14,266 bases of DNA from an uncultured Clostridia bacterium (GCA_946628455.1 CAMOWP010000035.1:1-14266), one strand, 5' to 3'; shown: positions 1 through 7,785, counted from the first letter of the stretch. Notes: generated by a model from the letters alone, not told the origin. Translations and numbers: made by a program.

Positions 1-1
1 G

Positions 2-955
2 TCGGACTATATGGTTGAAAGGCTGATTGACGAGGATTTGCTCCTTGAGCTTGATTACGGCAATATCCCGAACTTTGAAAAGTACATCCGAGATGACTGC
101 AGGAACTTATTCTTTGACCCTGAGCAGAAATACTCTGTTTGCTACACAACCTGCACAACGGCTTTGATTTATAACAAAAAGCTTGTTAAGGAAAAGCCGG
201 ATTCGTGGAAGGTGCTATGGGACGAGCAGTATAAAAACAAGGTGCTGATGTTCAACAACTCAAGAGACGCGTTTGCAATCGCTCAGTTTGTTCTCGGGCA
301 GGACTTGAACAGCACCAACGAGCAGGACTGGGTTGACGCCGCGGAGCTTCTTGCAAAGCAGAAGGACGCTACAAATCCCGTTTACGTTATGGACGAGGTG
401 TTTAACCTGATGGAATCGGGCGAATACGCGTTTGCGACCTACTATGCGGGCGACTACGAGCTTATGGTTGAAAACAATGAGGACCTTGATTACTGCTTCC
501 CGAAGGAGGGCGTGAACGATTTCTACGACGCGCTTTGCATTCCGAATTGCGCTCAGAATAAAAAGGGCGCGGAGGCGTTCATTAACTTTATGATGGAGCC
601 CGAGGTTTCCTTTGAAAACGAGGAATTCATTTACTACGCCTCGTCAAATAAAACTGTTCACGAAAACGAGGAATCATCACTTTACGAAAGCGAGGCTGTT
701 TATCCGAGCGAAAAGCCTAAATCGCAGGAATTCAAAAACCTTCCGCAGAATATTCTTGAGCTTGAAAACTCGCTGTGGAGCCAGATTAAGAGCGGTCAAC
801 TAAGCGCAGATAGCAAGAAGCAGGAAAAGCAAATTTATATAATTTCCGCTGTTATAGCGGTTGCTGTTGTCATTATACTGATAATCAGCTTTATAAAGAA
901 AAAAAGAAAAGAAAAGGAACAGGACTTAAGCAAACTCTATGGACTCAAAAATTAA
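2..955 (+). CDS. potD: PotD-type spermidine/putrescine-binding protein, 5' truncated, C-terminal TM anchor
   Basis: Extracellular solute-binding component of a polyamine ABC importer. The reading frame is open to the window edge (S-D-Y precede the first Met at 11), and SDYMVERLI matches the middle of the PotD N-lobe, so roughly the first 90-110 residues and any export signal lie outside. Visible PotD-like blocks include CYTTCTTALIYN (about residues 44-55 counted from Met 11), PDSWKVLWDEQYKNKVLM (63-80), a DAFAIAQFVLG stretch (86-96) and GAEAFINFMMEPE (186-198), the usual C-terminal block. After an acidic linker (about 214-272) a hydrophobic segment (275-295) is followed by KKKRKEKEQ, so the protein appears anchored by its C terminus with a lysine-rich cytoplasmic end. 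Classical PotD has no such segment. The permease and ATPase genes are presumably upstream. The HAD gene overlaps its last 17 bases, implying co-transcription. Family call strong; substrate preference inferred. Confidence 0.88.
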   Translation, partial: SDYMVERLIDEDLLLELDYGNIPNFEKYIRDDCRNLFFDPEQKYSVCYTTCTTALIYNKKLVKEKPDSWKVLWDEQYKNKVLMFNNSRDAFAIAQFVLGQDLNSTNEQDWVDAAELLAKQKDATNPVYVMDEVFNLMESGEYAFATYYAGDYELMVENNEDLDYCFPKEGVNDFYDALCIPNCAQNKKGAEAFINFMMEPEVSFENEEFIYYASSNKTVHENEESSLYESEAVYPSEKPKSQEFKNLPQNILELENSLWSQIKSGQLSADSKKQEKQIYIISAVIAVAVVIILIISFIKKKRKEKEQDLSKLYGLKN

Positions 956-1595
956 ATGCGCCGTATTTGATTTGGACGGCACGCTGATTAACACATTAAC
1001 TGATTTAATCAACTCCTGCGAGTATGTTATGAAAAAGCATAATTTTTCACGAAGCTGGAGTGAGGATAATTACAAAAAATTTGTAGGAAACGGAAACAGA
1101 AAGCTTGTTGAAAGAGCTTTTGACCACACGCTCAGCGAGGAGGAGCTTGATATATGCTTCAATGAATTTATGGAGCATTACAACAAGCATTTCCTTGATA
1201 ACACCCTCCCCTATGACGGCATCAGAGAGCAGCTGGATATTCTTAAGAGCAAGGGAATTAAAATTGCTGTTGTTACAAATAAGGTTGAAGCTGCAGCAGT
1301 TTACATTCTTGAATATTTTTTCGGCAAAGGTATGTTTGACGTAATAATCGGGCAGAGAGACGGTTTGCCTGCCAAGCCCGAGCCTGACGGCGTTTTCCTC
1401 GCTCTTGAGGAAATGGGCTGTTCCGCTGAGGAGGCAATTTATTTCGGCGACAGCAACGTGGATATGAGAACTGCTAAAAATGCAAAAATTGAAGCAGTTG
1501 CCGTTACCTGGGGCTTCAGAAGCTTTGAGGAGCTGTTTGCCGAGAACCCCGAAATAATTATTGACGACCCGAAATATATCGAAAAGCTGTTTTAA
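939..1595 (+). CDS. HAD-superfamily phosphatase, phosphoglycolate phosphatase-like
   Basis: Predicted cytoplasmic Mg-dependent phosphomonoesterase of the Gph/PGP type. All four HAD motifs are present in 218 residues: motif I FDLDGT (nucleophile D11, acid/base D13), motif II VVTNK (T113), motif III lysine in AKPEP (K146) and motif IV GDSNVDM (D171, D175). An alpha-helical cap follows motif I (about residues 18-90), as in subfamily IA. Length is normal for the family. The start ATG lies inside the end of the PotD-like gene; an AGGA at 921-924 is 14 nt upstream, a loose Shine-Dalgarno spacing, so translation may be coupled to the upstream gene. The stop codon runs into a bidirectional terminator. 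The substrate cannot be read from sequence: phosphoglycolate, pyrophosphate (PpaX-like) or a sugar phosphate are all possible. Confidence 0.9.
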   Translation: MDSKIKCAVFDLDGTLINTLTDLINSCEYVMKKHNFSRSWSEDNYKKFVGNGNRKLVERAFDHTLSEEELDICFNEFMEHYNKHFLDNTLPYDGIREQLDILKSKGIKIAVVTNKVEAAAVYILEYFFGKGMFDVIIGQRDGLPAKPEPDGVFLALEEMGCSAEEAIYFGDSNVDMRTAKNAKIEAVAVTWGFRSFEELFAENPEIIIDDPKYIEKLF

Positions 1596-1631
1596 AAATA
1601 AGAGCACTGAACAATCAGTGCTCTTATTTTT
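1594..1631. terminator. Bidirectional intrinsic terminator between convergent genes
   Basis: A perfect 17-bp inverted repeat (1594-1610 with 1615-1631) encloses the 4-nt loop ACAA. The core AGAGCACTGA stem is flanked by an A-tract on one side and a T-tract on the other, so it works as a Rho-independent terminator in both directions. It starts inside the stop codon of the plus-strand HAD gene and ends 1 nt from the stop codon of the minus-strand SGNH gene. Confidence 0.93.
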
Positions 1632-1632
1632 A

Positions 1633-2529
1633 TCAGTCTTTAATTTCAATTGCCTTGATTCGTTTATTAAGCTCGGATTTAACAGTGCTTTTTTCAAGCT
1701 TTTTTACGAGCTTTTTTGCCTGCTTAACAGCTTTCTTGGTTCTTTTCTTCTCAGCCTTTTTAACAGCCTTTGTTGCGTCCTCCTCCCTGAGCATAAGCTT
1801 ATCGGTAAACTTAATCATCTGCTCAGTCCAGATTTTATACGCGCTGTCTGTAAGGTGGCAGTAATTATCGCTTGCATACTCATATTTAAGGTGCCCCTTC
1901 TTATTGAGCATTTTAGAGGATACGTCAATAAAGTACAAATCCTTGTGCTCCTTGCAGTATTCCTCCATAAGCTCGTTGAGTCTTGCAATGTTTTTGCTGT
2001 TAAGGCATTTTCCCTGGTGAGATGCAGTAACGCCCGTTGTGCTTTCAATAAAGATAATAACATCAGGGTTAACCTTTCTTATTCCGCGGATATATTCCCT
2101 GTAATCCTCAAAGACTCTGTCGCCGTTATAGAAGAAATCATTCGTGCCCATATTGATAAAGACCTTATCAACGCCCGCTGCTTTAATGGCGTTTTTAGCC
2201 TTCATCGGCTTTCCGTTATATCTTACCATCCATTTTGCTCTTGCGTGCTTATCGTTATAAAATGAATAACAGCCGCGCACAAGCATAGTAGGTTTTCCGA
2301 GGAAATTTTTGCCCTGCCTGTCGAAATAATAATTCTGACCGAGGCCGACGGAATTGCCGACAAACGCGGCAGTTTTATAGTATCTGTTGCGCTTCTTTTC
2401 GGAAATCTCACGCTTTGCAGATTCAGATGCTGTAGTATTTGCGTTGTCCTTAGCAAACGCAGTAGCCCCTGCGCTCATAACAGATAGCAAAACGCAGAGA
2501 CTTATAATAACAGCAATTATCCTTTTCAT
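1633..2529 (-). CDS. Secreted SGNH/GDSL-family hydrolase with lysine-rich C-terminal tail
   Basis: Predicted exported esterase/acyl hydrolase. I start it at the ATG at 2529 because AAGGGGAG (2537-2544) sits 7 nt upstream; the in-frame GTG at 2547 would add six residues spanning that site. Of 298 residues, 1-26 form a signal peptide (MKR, hydrophobic core, AxA near 22-26). SGNH blocks: GNSVG with catalytic S60 (N instead of the usual D in GDS), a mid-protein G, GTND (128-131) and DNYCH (D221, H225) as the likely catalytic Asp/His. The last ~50 residues are Lys/Ala-rich and helical (KAVKKAEKKRTKKAVKQ), possibly binding anionic wall polymers or membrane. Substrate unknown; deacetylation of wall or dietary polysaccharide is plausible for this family. 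It has its own promoter and ends at the bidirectional terminator. Confidence 0.85.
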   Translation of the reverse strand: MKRIIAVIISLCVLLSVMSAGATAFAKDNANTTASESAKREISEKKRNRYYKTAAFVGNSVGLGQNYYFDRQGKNFLGKPTMLVRGCYSFYNDKHARAKWMVRYNGKPMKAKNAIKAAGVDKVFINMGTNDFFYNGDRVFEDYREYIRGIRKVNPDVIIFIESTTGVTASHQGKCLNSKNIARLNELMEEYCKEHKDLYFIDVSSKMLNKKGHLKYEYASDNYCHLTDSAYKIWTEQMIKFTDKLMLREEDATKAVKKAEKKRTKKAVKQAKKLVKKLEKSTVKSELNKRIKAIEIKD

Positions 2530-2551
2530 ACTCAAACTCCCCTTCACCTTA

Positions 2552-2581
2552 ATAATAAACCGAGAAGATATTAATTGTCAA
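2552..2581 (-). promoter_or_regulatory. Sigma-A promoter for the SGNH hydrolase gene
   Basis: On the minus strand TTGACA (2576-2581) and TATTAT (2552-2557) are separated by 18 nt. Five of six -10 bases and all -35 bases match consensus. It sits about 13 nt past the stop codon of the symporter gene. No terminator is visible there, so the hydrolase could also receive read-through from the sugar operon. Confidence 0.75.
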
Positions 2582-2593
2582 TAACAAAAGCGA

Positions 2594-4822
2594 TTATTTT
2601 TCCATCTTATCGTAAAGAGAAATTATATCCTCAAGGTGAGAATAATTCTCCGCCTGAATGATAAGCTTTTGCGCGTCAAGGAAAGGCTTTGCCGCACGGT
2701 AATAAACAGAGTTGCTTTCCGTCGCCTGCTTAATTTCATTATCAATTCTTTTACGTTCACGCTGAAGCTTATCTATAGTTGATTTAAGCATCTGAACCTG
2801 TGCTGAGTCCTTGTTCTCTTTTGCTTTTTTCATACTTTTAAGCGCATTGTGAAGCTCGAGCTCGTTTTCATCCTCGCGCCTGAAAAGCGAATCAAAAACT
2901 GAGCTGTCAAATTCAACAATGCCGTTGGGAAAATATTTATCAATCGCTTTTTTAGCTGCTTTAACATTGGAAACCTGCGCAAGCGCTTCCCTTCTTCTCT
3001 CCTTTTCAAGCTCAGTGCTTTTGGGCATTGCCTTTGCCTGCGCTTTGGTAATTGTTGACGCAGAGATAAAGCCGTCAAGCCCCGCTGCAACAATGCTGTT
3101 GGCGTTTTCAAGCTGAAGCCTTCCGTAATCGGTTCCGTACTTTGTAAGCTCCTTGTTGACAAGCTGAGCGATTTCGATTTTCTCGTTTTCTTCAAGCTGC
3201 TGCTTTTTGCGCTTCTTGTCCTTATCCCTCTTTGAAATATCATTGAGCGGCTTATCGCAGTATTCTTTTGCTTCCTTGATTATCTCAACAGTTTCAACAA
3301 GCGCCTCATCGCTCATAACGTTATTTCCGTAGTCCTCAAAAAGCGCGCGGATTTTAAGAACTCTTACCATCGCCTTTTGCCTTGTTTCGGAAAGGTCATA
3401 GAAGAAATACGGTATTACGTTCATTGCAGCGCCGACAACTGACGCAAGCACAAGCACGCTGCTTATGCTTATAAAATACGATTTATCATAAAGGACGTCG
3501 TAAACGTTTGAGCCGTCATAGCCGAGTGAAACGGCAACGCTCTGATTAAGCCCTGAGCGCTCGTAAAGCATAGGCAAAACGAAGCCAGTTGCAAGAGTTA
3601 TAACCTCGCCTATTAAACCGACAGCGGCAAACATACCGTCTATTCTCTCGCCTGTAACATACTGCTGATAATCCCTTATATCGGCGTTAACGCTCGGAGT
3701 TAACAGATGGCCCAGCGACGTAATAAACTGATTTACAAAGGTGCAGACAAGAAGCAGCCATATAATGTTTTTTGAGCCCGTCATTCTGACAATTGGCAGC
3801 ATAAGAAGGATGAAGAAAATGTTCAGTATATTTGTAAAAATAAGTATTTTCTTTTTGCCGTATTTTCTGATGAAAAACGGAGCCACAAGATTCGGCCAGA
3901 AGGAGGCGTTGCCTGCAATTGCTACTATAATTGAATACTGCGCCGCAGTTGCCGCGTGCTGATAGTTATAAAGCCAGCCGAGAATACCGTTAAAGGAATT
4001 TTCAAGAAAGCCAAGCCAGCCTGCAAGGGAGATTATCCAGAAATACTTGTTTCTTGCAATGGCGCGAAAGGCGTCGGAAAATTTCATACTGATAACGTGA
4101 GTTTTCGCCTGGACAATTTTCTCCTCTGTGTTAACATAAACCAGAACGGAAATTGCAAAGCCTGCAAGCAGCATCGGCGGAAACAGAACGCGGTATATTT
4201 TCAGGTTATAAAGCGTGTCGTCTCCCGTTATCAGCTTTGCGACAAGCGGAAGAAAAATGTTTGCAATTGAAGGAGAAAAATTTTCAACAACGCTTCTTAC
4301 CGAAAGAACGTCGGAACGCTCAATGCTGTTTGGTGAAAGCACGTTGATAAGGCTGTCATAGGAATCGTTATAAAACTTGAAGAAGAACTGAAAGCCGATG
4401 TTAAAGGCAAGAACAACGGCGCATTTCCAGAACAGGCTCATATTCTCATAAGGAATCCATATAAAGCCTGCGCCGAGAATAACTGTGGGAATACCCATTG
4501 AGATAAGATACGGTCTGTACTTACCCTTCATTGAGCGTGTATTATCAATCATCTTCGCCCTCAGCGCTGTAAGCGGAAAGCCTGAAAGCACACTGAGAAT
4601 GTAGATAACATAAAGCGCCGACGGGTCGATGCCGATTGTGTTGCCGATAAGCGTGTTGCCTACAACAATCATCATCTGATTAATGCAGTAAACAATAAAC
4701 TTTACGCCAATTCCGCCGACTGACAGCGAGGCGATTTCCTTAAATGTCATATATCTTCCCTTCGGGGGTACGTTCCAGTACTTTCTGAAATCGCCAAGCA
4801 CGGAATAAATTTTAGCTTTCAT
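2594..4822 (-). CDS. GPH-family MFS sugar:cation symporter with long cytoplasmic C-terminal extension
   Basis: Predicted inner-membrane importer of glycosides (MelB/GPH type). The ATG at 4822 is preferred: AAGGAG (4829-4834) lies 6 nt upstream and overlaps the stop codon of the GH30 gene, so the two are coupled across a 10-nt gap. The in-frame TTG at 4843 is upstream of this site and unlikely. Of 742 residues, about 30-475 carry the transmembrane segments, with the MFS loop-type sequence MIDNTRSMKGKYRPYL (91-106), typical of GPH transporters, and a second-half loop FIRKYGKKK (317-325). Residues about 476-742 are a soluble, highly charged, mostly helical tail with K/E-rich stretches (531-550, 600-612, 662-705) suggesting coiled coil. 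Normal GPH transporters are about 450-500 residues, so the tail is an extra domain of unknown role. Pairing with GH30 suggests uptake of an oligosaccharide that the enzyme then cleaves. Confidence 0.87.
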   Translation of the reverse strand: MKAKIYSVLGDFRKYWNVPPKGRYMTFKEIASLSVGGIGVKFIVYCINQMMIVVGNTLIGNTIGIDPSALYVIYILSVLSGFPLTALRAKMIDNTRSMKGKYRPYLISMGIPTVILGAGFIWIPYENMSLFWKCAVVLAFNIGFQFFFKFYNDSYDSLINVLSPNSIERSDVLSVRSVVENFSPSIANIFLPLVAKLITGDDTLYNLKIYRVLFPPMLLAGFAISVLVYVNTEEKIVQAKTHVISMKFSDAFRAIARNKYFWIISLAGWLGFLENSFNGILGWLYNYQHAATAAQYSIIVAIAGNASFWPNLVAPFFIRKYGKKKILIFTNILNIFFILLMLPIVRMTGSKNIIWLLLVCTFVNQFITSLGHLLTPSVNADIRDYQQYVTGERIDGMFAAVGLIGEVITLATGFVLPMLYERSGLNQSVAVSLGYDGSNVYDVLYDKSYFISISSVLVLASVVGAAMNVIPYFFYDLSETRQKAMVRVLKIRALFEDYGNNVMSDEALVETVEIIKEAKEYCDKPLNDISKRDKDKKRKKQQLEENEKIEIAQLVNKELTKYGTDYGRLQLENANSIVAAGLDGFISASTITKAQAKAMPKSTELEKERRREALAQVSNVKAAKKAIDKYFPNGIVEFDSSVFDSLFRREDENELELHNALKSMKKAKENKDSAQVQMLKSTIDKLQRERKRIDNEIKQATESNSVYYRAAKPFLDAQKLIIQAENYSHLEDIISLYDKMEK

Positions 4823-4832
4823 CGTTTTCTCC

Positions 4833-6155
4833 TTAAAACACAAATGTATTTACCGATTTCGGAGTAATCTCTGCTTTGAGAACATCCTTATATTCCTCAA
4901 GGCTTCTGCTTTCATCCGTAACGGCAAAAAGAGCCTTTCGGGGTAAAGTAATATTTTTTCCTTTTTCGGTATCGTTAATTACAATAAGCGTTGTTTTATT
5001 TTCAGACTTAAATGCAAGGAGCATAAGCTCGCTGTCGTCGCAGCTTGCCTCAATTCTTTTTGCCCCGTACGGGATATACCTTGAAAAGTTTCCCGTAACA
5101 TAATAGCGTTTTGTCATTTCATATGTCATGTCATCGGTATTGATGTAAATAAGCCCGTCGCAGAAATCGACCTCCGATACAGCTATCCAGTGCTGCCACG
5201 AGGTAACGTTGAGAACGCTGATGTCCTCAAACATAACCCGAGCCATTACAAGGGCAGATTTCATTGAGCTGTCTCTTCCGCCCTGCATATGGCACCACTC
5301 GCTCATTTTAATCGGAAATTCGGGATAATTTTTATCCAGATATTTTCTGAAACGCTTTAAATAAGCAATTCTGTTATTGATAAACGGAAGCGGAAAATGA
5401 AGAAAGTATGAATGAACGTCTACCCCGTCAAGCCTGCTTCTTGTTTCGGGATATCGCAAAAGCTCTCTTGTATACGATTTATTGAGCCACCTTATATCAC
5501 CAGATTCAACTCCTGAAAGTTTAACATCGCACAGTGCAGGGCGTTTTTCAATTTCAATTGCAAAAAGCCGCATAAGCTTCCCAGCCTGACGCGGTGAATA
5601 ATGGCAGCCTTCCTGACCGCCCGTCCATATCCAGAACGGCTCGTTAATGGGTGAAAGATATTTAACGGGAACGCCGTCACTGATAAAATGCTCGGTAATA
5701 TCAAGGCAGTATTTAACAAATTCAGAATAATTCTTTTCCCTGAGATTTGTTCTGAAGGCGCTTCTTTTATCAAGGTGTGATTTATGGTTTACGGTCAGCC
5801 GCTCAGGCGGAGAATTAACAAAAAGGATTATCTCCTCAGCACCGTCCCTGACAGCCTGCTTCATCATATACACTGCGTTTTTATCCTTAGAAAAATCGTA
5901 CTTCCCTTTTGCAGTTTCAAAGCATTCGCATCTTCTCAGAGGATTATCGATGTTTCCCTTTCCTGAATCCTTGGAACCTGCTCCGATATTGAATCTGTAC
6001 GTTCTGAGTGCAATGCCGTTTTCTCTGCTGAATAACAGCTTTGAAATTTCGTCACGGCAAGCCCAGCCGCCGACAAGCTGCGCCCACCAAGCACCGCTTG
6101 CGCCGAAGCCTTCAAAGCGCTGATATTCTTTTTTGTAATTGATATAAAGCTTCAT
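4833..6155 (-). CDS. Cytoplasmic glycoside hydrolase family 30 enzyme
   Basis: Retaining beta-glycosidase of the GH30 clan (TIM barrel plus side beta-sandwich). The N-terminal FEGFGASGAWWA block (14-25) and TYRFNIGAG (52-60) are characteristic. The acid/base is predicted as E172 in SPINEP and the nucleophile as E286 in KMSEWCHM; SWQHW (319-323) is a further barrel-strand motif. Residues about 355-440 form the small beta-rich domain. No signal peptide is present, so it should act on imported sugars, which fits the downstream coupled symporter. AGGAG (6163-6167) lies 7 nt before the ATG. GH30 subfamilies act on beta-glucosides, xylan, or beta-1,6-galactan/glucan; the N-terminal FGxSxAWW resembles galactanase-like members, but I cannot fix the substrate. 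Length of 440 residues is normal. Confidence 0.88.
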   Translation of the reverse strand: MKLYINYKKEYQRFEGFGASGAWWAQLVGGWACRDEISKLLFSRENGIALRTYRFNIGAGSKDSGKGNIDNPLRRCECFETAKGKYDFSKDKNAVYMMKQAVRDGAEEIILFVNSPPERLTVNHKSHLDKRSAFRTNLREKNYSEFVKYCLDITEHFISDGVPVKYLSPINEPFWIWTGGQEGCHYSPRQAGKLMRLFAIEIEKRPALCDVKLSGVESGDIRWLNKSYTRELLRYPETRSRLDGVDVHSYFLHFPLPFINNRIAYLKRFRKYLDKNYPEFPIKMSEWCHMQGGRDSSMKSALVMARVMFEDISVLNVTSWQHWIAVSEVDFCDGLIYINTDDMTYEMTKRYYVTGNFSRYIPYGAKRIEASCDDSELMLLAFKSENKTTLIVINDTEKGKNITLPRKALFAVTDESRSLEEYKDVLKAEITPKSVNTFVF

Positions 6156-6193
6156 ATTAAAACTCCTGATTCAAGAACAAAAGCGTCATTTAC

Positions 6194-6222
6194 ATTATAG
6201 CTTATTTGTTAAACCGTGTCAA
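6194..6222 (-). promoter_or_regulatory. Perfect-consensus sigma-A promoter of the GH30-symporter operon
   Basis: On the minus strand TTGACA (6217-6222) and TATAAT (6194-6199) are separated by exactly 17 nt (6200-6216). Transcription should start near 6187, giving a leader of about 30 nt before the GH30 start codon. With a promoter this strong, sugar-dependent control would need a repressor or catabolite control; I see no clear operator palindrome overlapping it. Confidence 0.88.
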
Positions 6223-6248
6223 CGCAGCGCAGCTACCGTAATACATAC

Positions 6249-6273
6249 AAAACCCCTGCATTGCAGGGGTTTT
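6249..6273 (-). terminator. Intrinsic terminator of the PH-phosphodiesterase operon
   Basis: The 12-bp inverted repeat AAAACCCCTGCA (6249-6260) with TGCAGGGGTTTT (6262-6273) folds as a GC-rich stem with a tight loop followed on the minus strand by TTTTG. It lies 5 nt downstream of the phosphodiesterase stop codon and just upstream of the GH30 promoter, insulating the two operons. Confidence 0.9.
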
Positions 6274-6277
6274 AAAA

Positions 6278-7294
6278 TTAAAGAATATCTTTGTTTGAAA
6301 TTATGAAGGTTATTCTCTCTTCAAATGAAGGGCCGCCGTGCTCCTTTCCAATTCCGCCATGGTCAGTTGTTATGAGAATGAGCCAGTCCTCAGTATCGTA
6401 TGAATCTCTGCTCTCAATTGCATCAATTATATCCATTCCTGCTGCGTCAGCATTTCTGAAACCGCTTTTGTAATTTACATTGTTAAGAGTAAAGCCTGAA
6501 GCGTGGCCTGCGTGGTCGGTGTACTCAATTGTTGAGAAAATGAAATCGGTGCAGTCCTTCTGCTTTAAATCATTAATAATATTGCTCTTTGTTCCGTCAT
6601 CGTTTTTAGCGTCAAGGAATACAGAATTAATTTTGTTATCCTCAATATATTTTTTCTCATTGATATAAGTAGAATTCTTATTTACAAAATGACCGTTCCA
6701 CGAAACATAAAACGCGCTCGAATTAATTGTTTTATCTTCAACTAAAGAGATAAGCAGAGTTTTCGGCTCAACCTCCTTAGGAACGCCGTTTTCATTAATC
6801 TTATGCTCGTCGCAAAGCTTGCCTGTAAGCATTGAGCACCAGCCGGGAGCGGTTGAGGTATCCTGGATATTCTTTGCAGGATAATTAACGCCGCCTGCAT
6901 AAGTGAAAATTGCGTGGCCGCCGCCGTCAAGAAGATGGTTAACAGCGCTACGCTTTGAGGTTTCAAGCAGCCTGAAATTATCAACTCTGCAGCCGTCGTA
7001 ACCGATAACAATTGCTTTCTTAACTGTTTTGCCCTCTGGAAGAGGCGAAGAAAAATGCTTGCTGATAAGGTTGTAAACCTCGGTCTGCGGGAGAGCGGTC
7101 TCCCATGTGTTTTCCATAAAGGAAAGAGAATTGATTGACGTTTCAAAATCCTCTTCCTTAACGTCATAATCGCTGTCAACAAGATATTTGCTTGGCGGAG
7201 AGGTCAGCGTTTTATAAGTTACGGTTCCTCCGATAGTTCCGCCGAGAACGAAAAGTATAAATATAAGCCCTAATATTTTTGCAGATTTTTTCAT
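6278..7294 (-). CDS. Membrane-anchored alkaline-phosphatase-superfamily (NPP-like) phosphodiesterase
   Basis: Predicted extracytoplasmic metal-dependent phosphoesterase of the nucleotide pyrophosphatase/phosphodiesterase branch. Residues about 7-27 are a hydrophobic anchor or uncleaved signal after MKKSAK. Likely two-metal site residues are present in order: IGYDG (D100), the nucleophile region DTSTAP (T146/S147/T148), EYTDHAGH (D260, H264, the NPP DxxGH pattern), TTDHGG (D311, H312) and EHGG (H319). At 338 residues it is a compact, apparently complete core. GAGGAG (7300-7305) lies 5 nt upstream of the ATG. It is the second gene of a two-gene operon, 21 nt after the PH-domain gene, and ends at a strong terminator. 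Substrate unknown: nucleotides, phosphodiester lipids or wall phospho-polymers are possible. Superfamily call confident; subfamily less so. Confidence 0.83.
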   Translation of the reverse strand: MKKSAKILGLIFILFVLGGTIGGTVTYKTLTSPPSKYLVDSDYDVKEEDFETSINSLSFMENTWETALPQTEVYNLISKHFSSPLPEGKTVKKAIVIGYDGCRVDNFRLLETSKRSAVNHLLDGGGHAIFTYAGGVNYPAKNIQDTSTAPGWCSMLTGKLCDEHKINENGVPKEVEPKTLLISLVEDKTINSSAFYVSWNGHFVNKNSTYINEKKYIEDNKINSVFLDAKNDDGTKSNIINDLKQKDCTDFIFSTIEYTDHAGHASGFTLNNVNYKSGFRNADAAGMDIIDAIESRDSYDTEDWLILITTDHGGIGKEHGGPSFEERITFIISNKDIL

Positions 7295-7315
7295 ATTATC
7301 TCCTCTTATATATTA

Positions 7316-7750
7316 TTAAAGGTTAACGTGCGGGTCAATATCGTCAGGGATACCGTCATGGTCTGAATCGGTATATCCGACATGGGTATCAATTACCTCG
7401 CCGATTCTCATTCCGCGCGCAATCTTAACCTGCTCAACGTGCTCATTAATCATTTCTTTAACATTGAACGAATCCTTGATATTCTTAAGCTCAAGCACGG
7501 GAAGAGACTGGTCGCTGCTGTTAACCGTTACAGTACCAACGCCGAATATACGTTGTCCGAGAGAACGCTTAAGTGAAATATCGCGGACTCTGTAAAGCTG
7601 AATCTCCTCATTTTTAACGCTGAGAAAACCCGTTATAAGAAAAAGTCTGTCGTTAGAAAGCTTATACTGAGTAAACGATAGCGGTAAGCCGAAATGGCGC
7701 TTGCGGTCCTCCCAGATAAATTTGATGTTTAAATTCTTATCTTTTGCCAT
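7316..7750 (-). CDS. Bacterial PH-domain (bPH_2/YdbT-like) protein with C-terminal Ca-binding-type loop
   Basis: Small 144-residue protein with no signal peptide or transmembrane segment. Residues about 12-100 resemble the bacterial pleckstrin-homology domain: FTQYKLSNDRLFLITGF (26-42), EEIQLYRVRDISLKRS (48-63) and QRIFGVGTVTV (66-76), the usual bPH order of an ITxxRL-like strand, the YRV-I segment and the GxGT hairpin. The last residues contain DSDHDGIPDDID (128-139), a D-x-D-x-D-G-x-x-D-D pattern as in thrombospondin type 3 or EF-loop calcium sites, which is unexpected in a protein without an export signal. AAGGGGAG (7757-7764) is 6 nt upstream of the ATG. It is first in an operon with the phosphodiesterase. 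Function unknown; membrane or protein binding is a guess from the fold. Confidence 0.75.
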   Translation of the reverse strand: MAKDKNLNIKFIWEDRKRHFGLPLSFTQYKLSNDRLFLITGFLSVKNEEIQLYRVRDISLKRSLGQRIFGVGTVTVNSSDQSLPVLELKNIKDSFNVKEMINEHVEQVKIARGMRIGEVIDTHVGYTDSDHDGIPDDIDPHVNL

Positions 7751-7785
7751 ATTTATCTCCCCTTGTTTATATATTCTTCTTTTTC

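Noticed and set aside
1561..2265. Long plus-strand frame opposite the SGNH hydrolase (and the 1047-1697 minus frame opposite the HAD gene)
   Set aside because: Both are antisense shadows of genes with clear motifs and ribosome sites; composition looks like reversed coding sequence.
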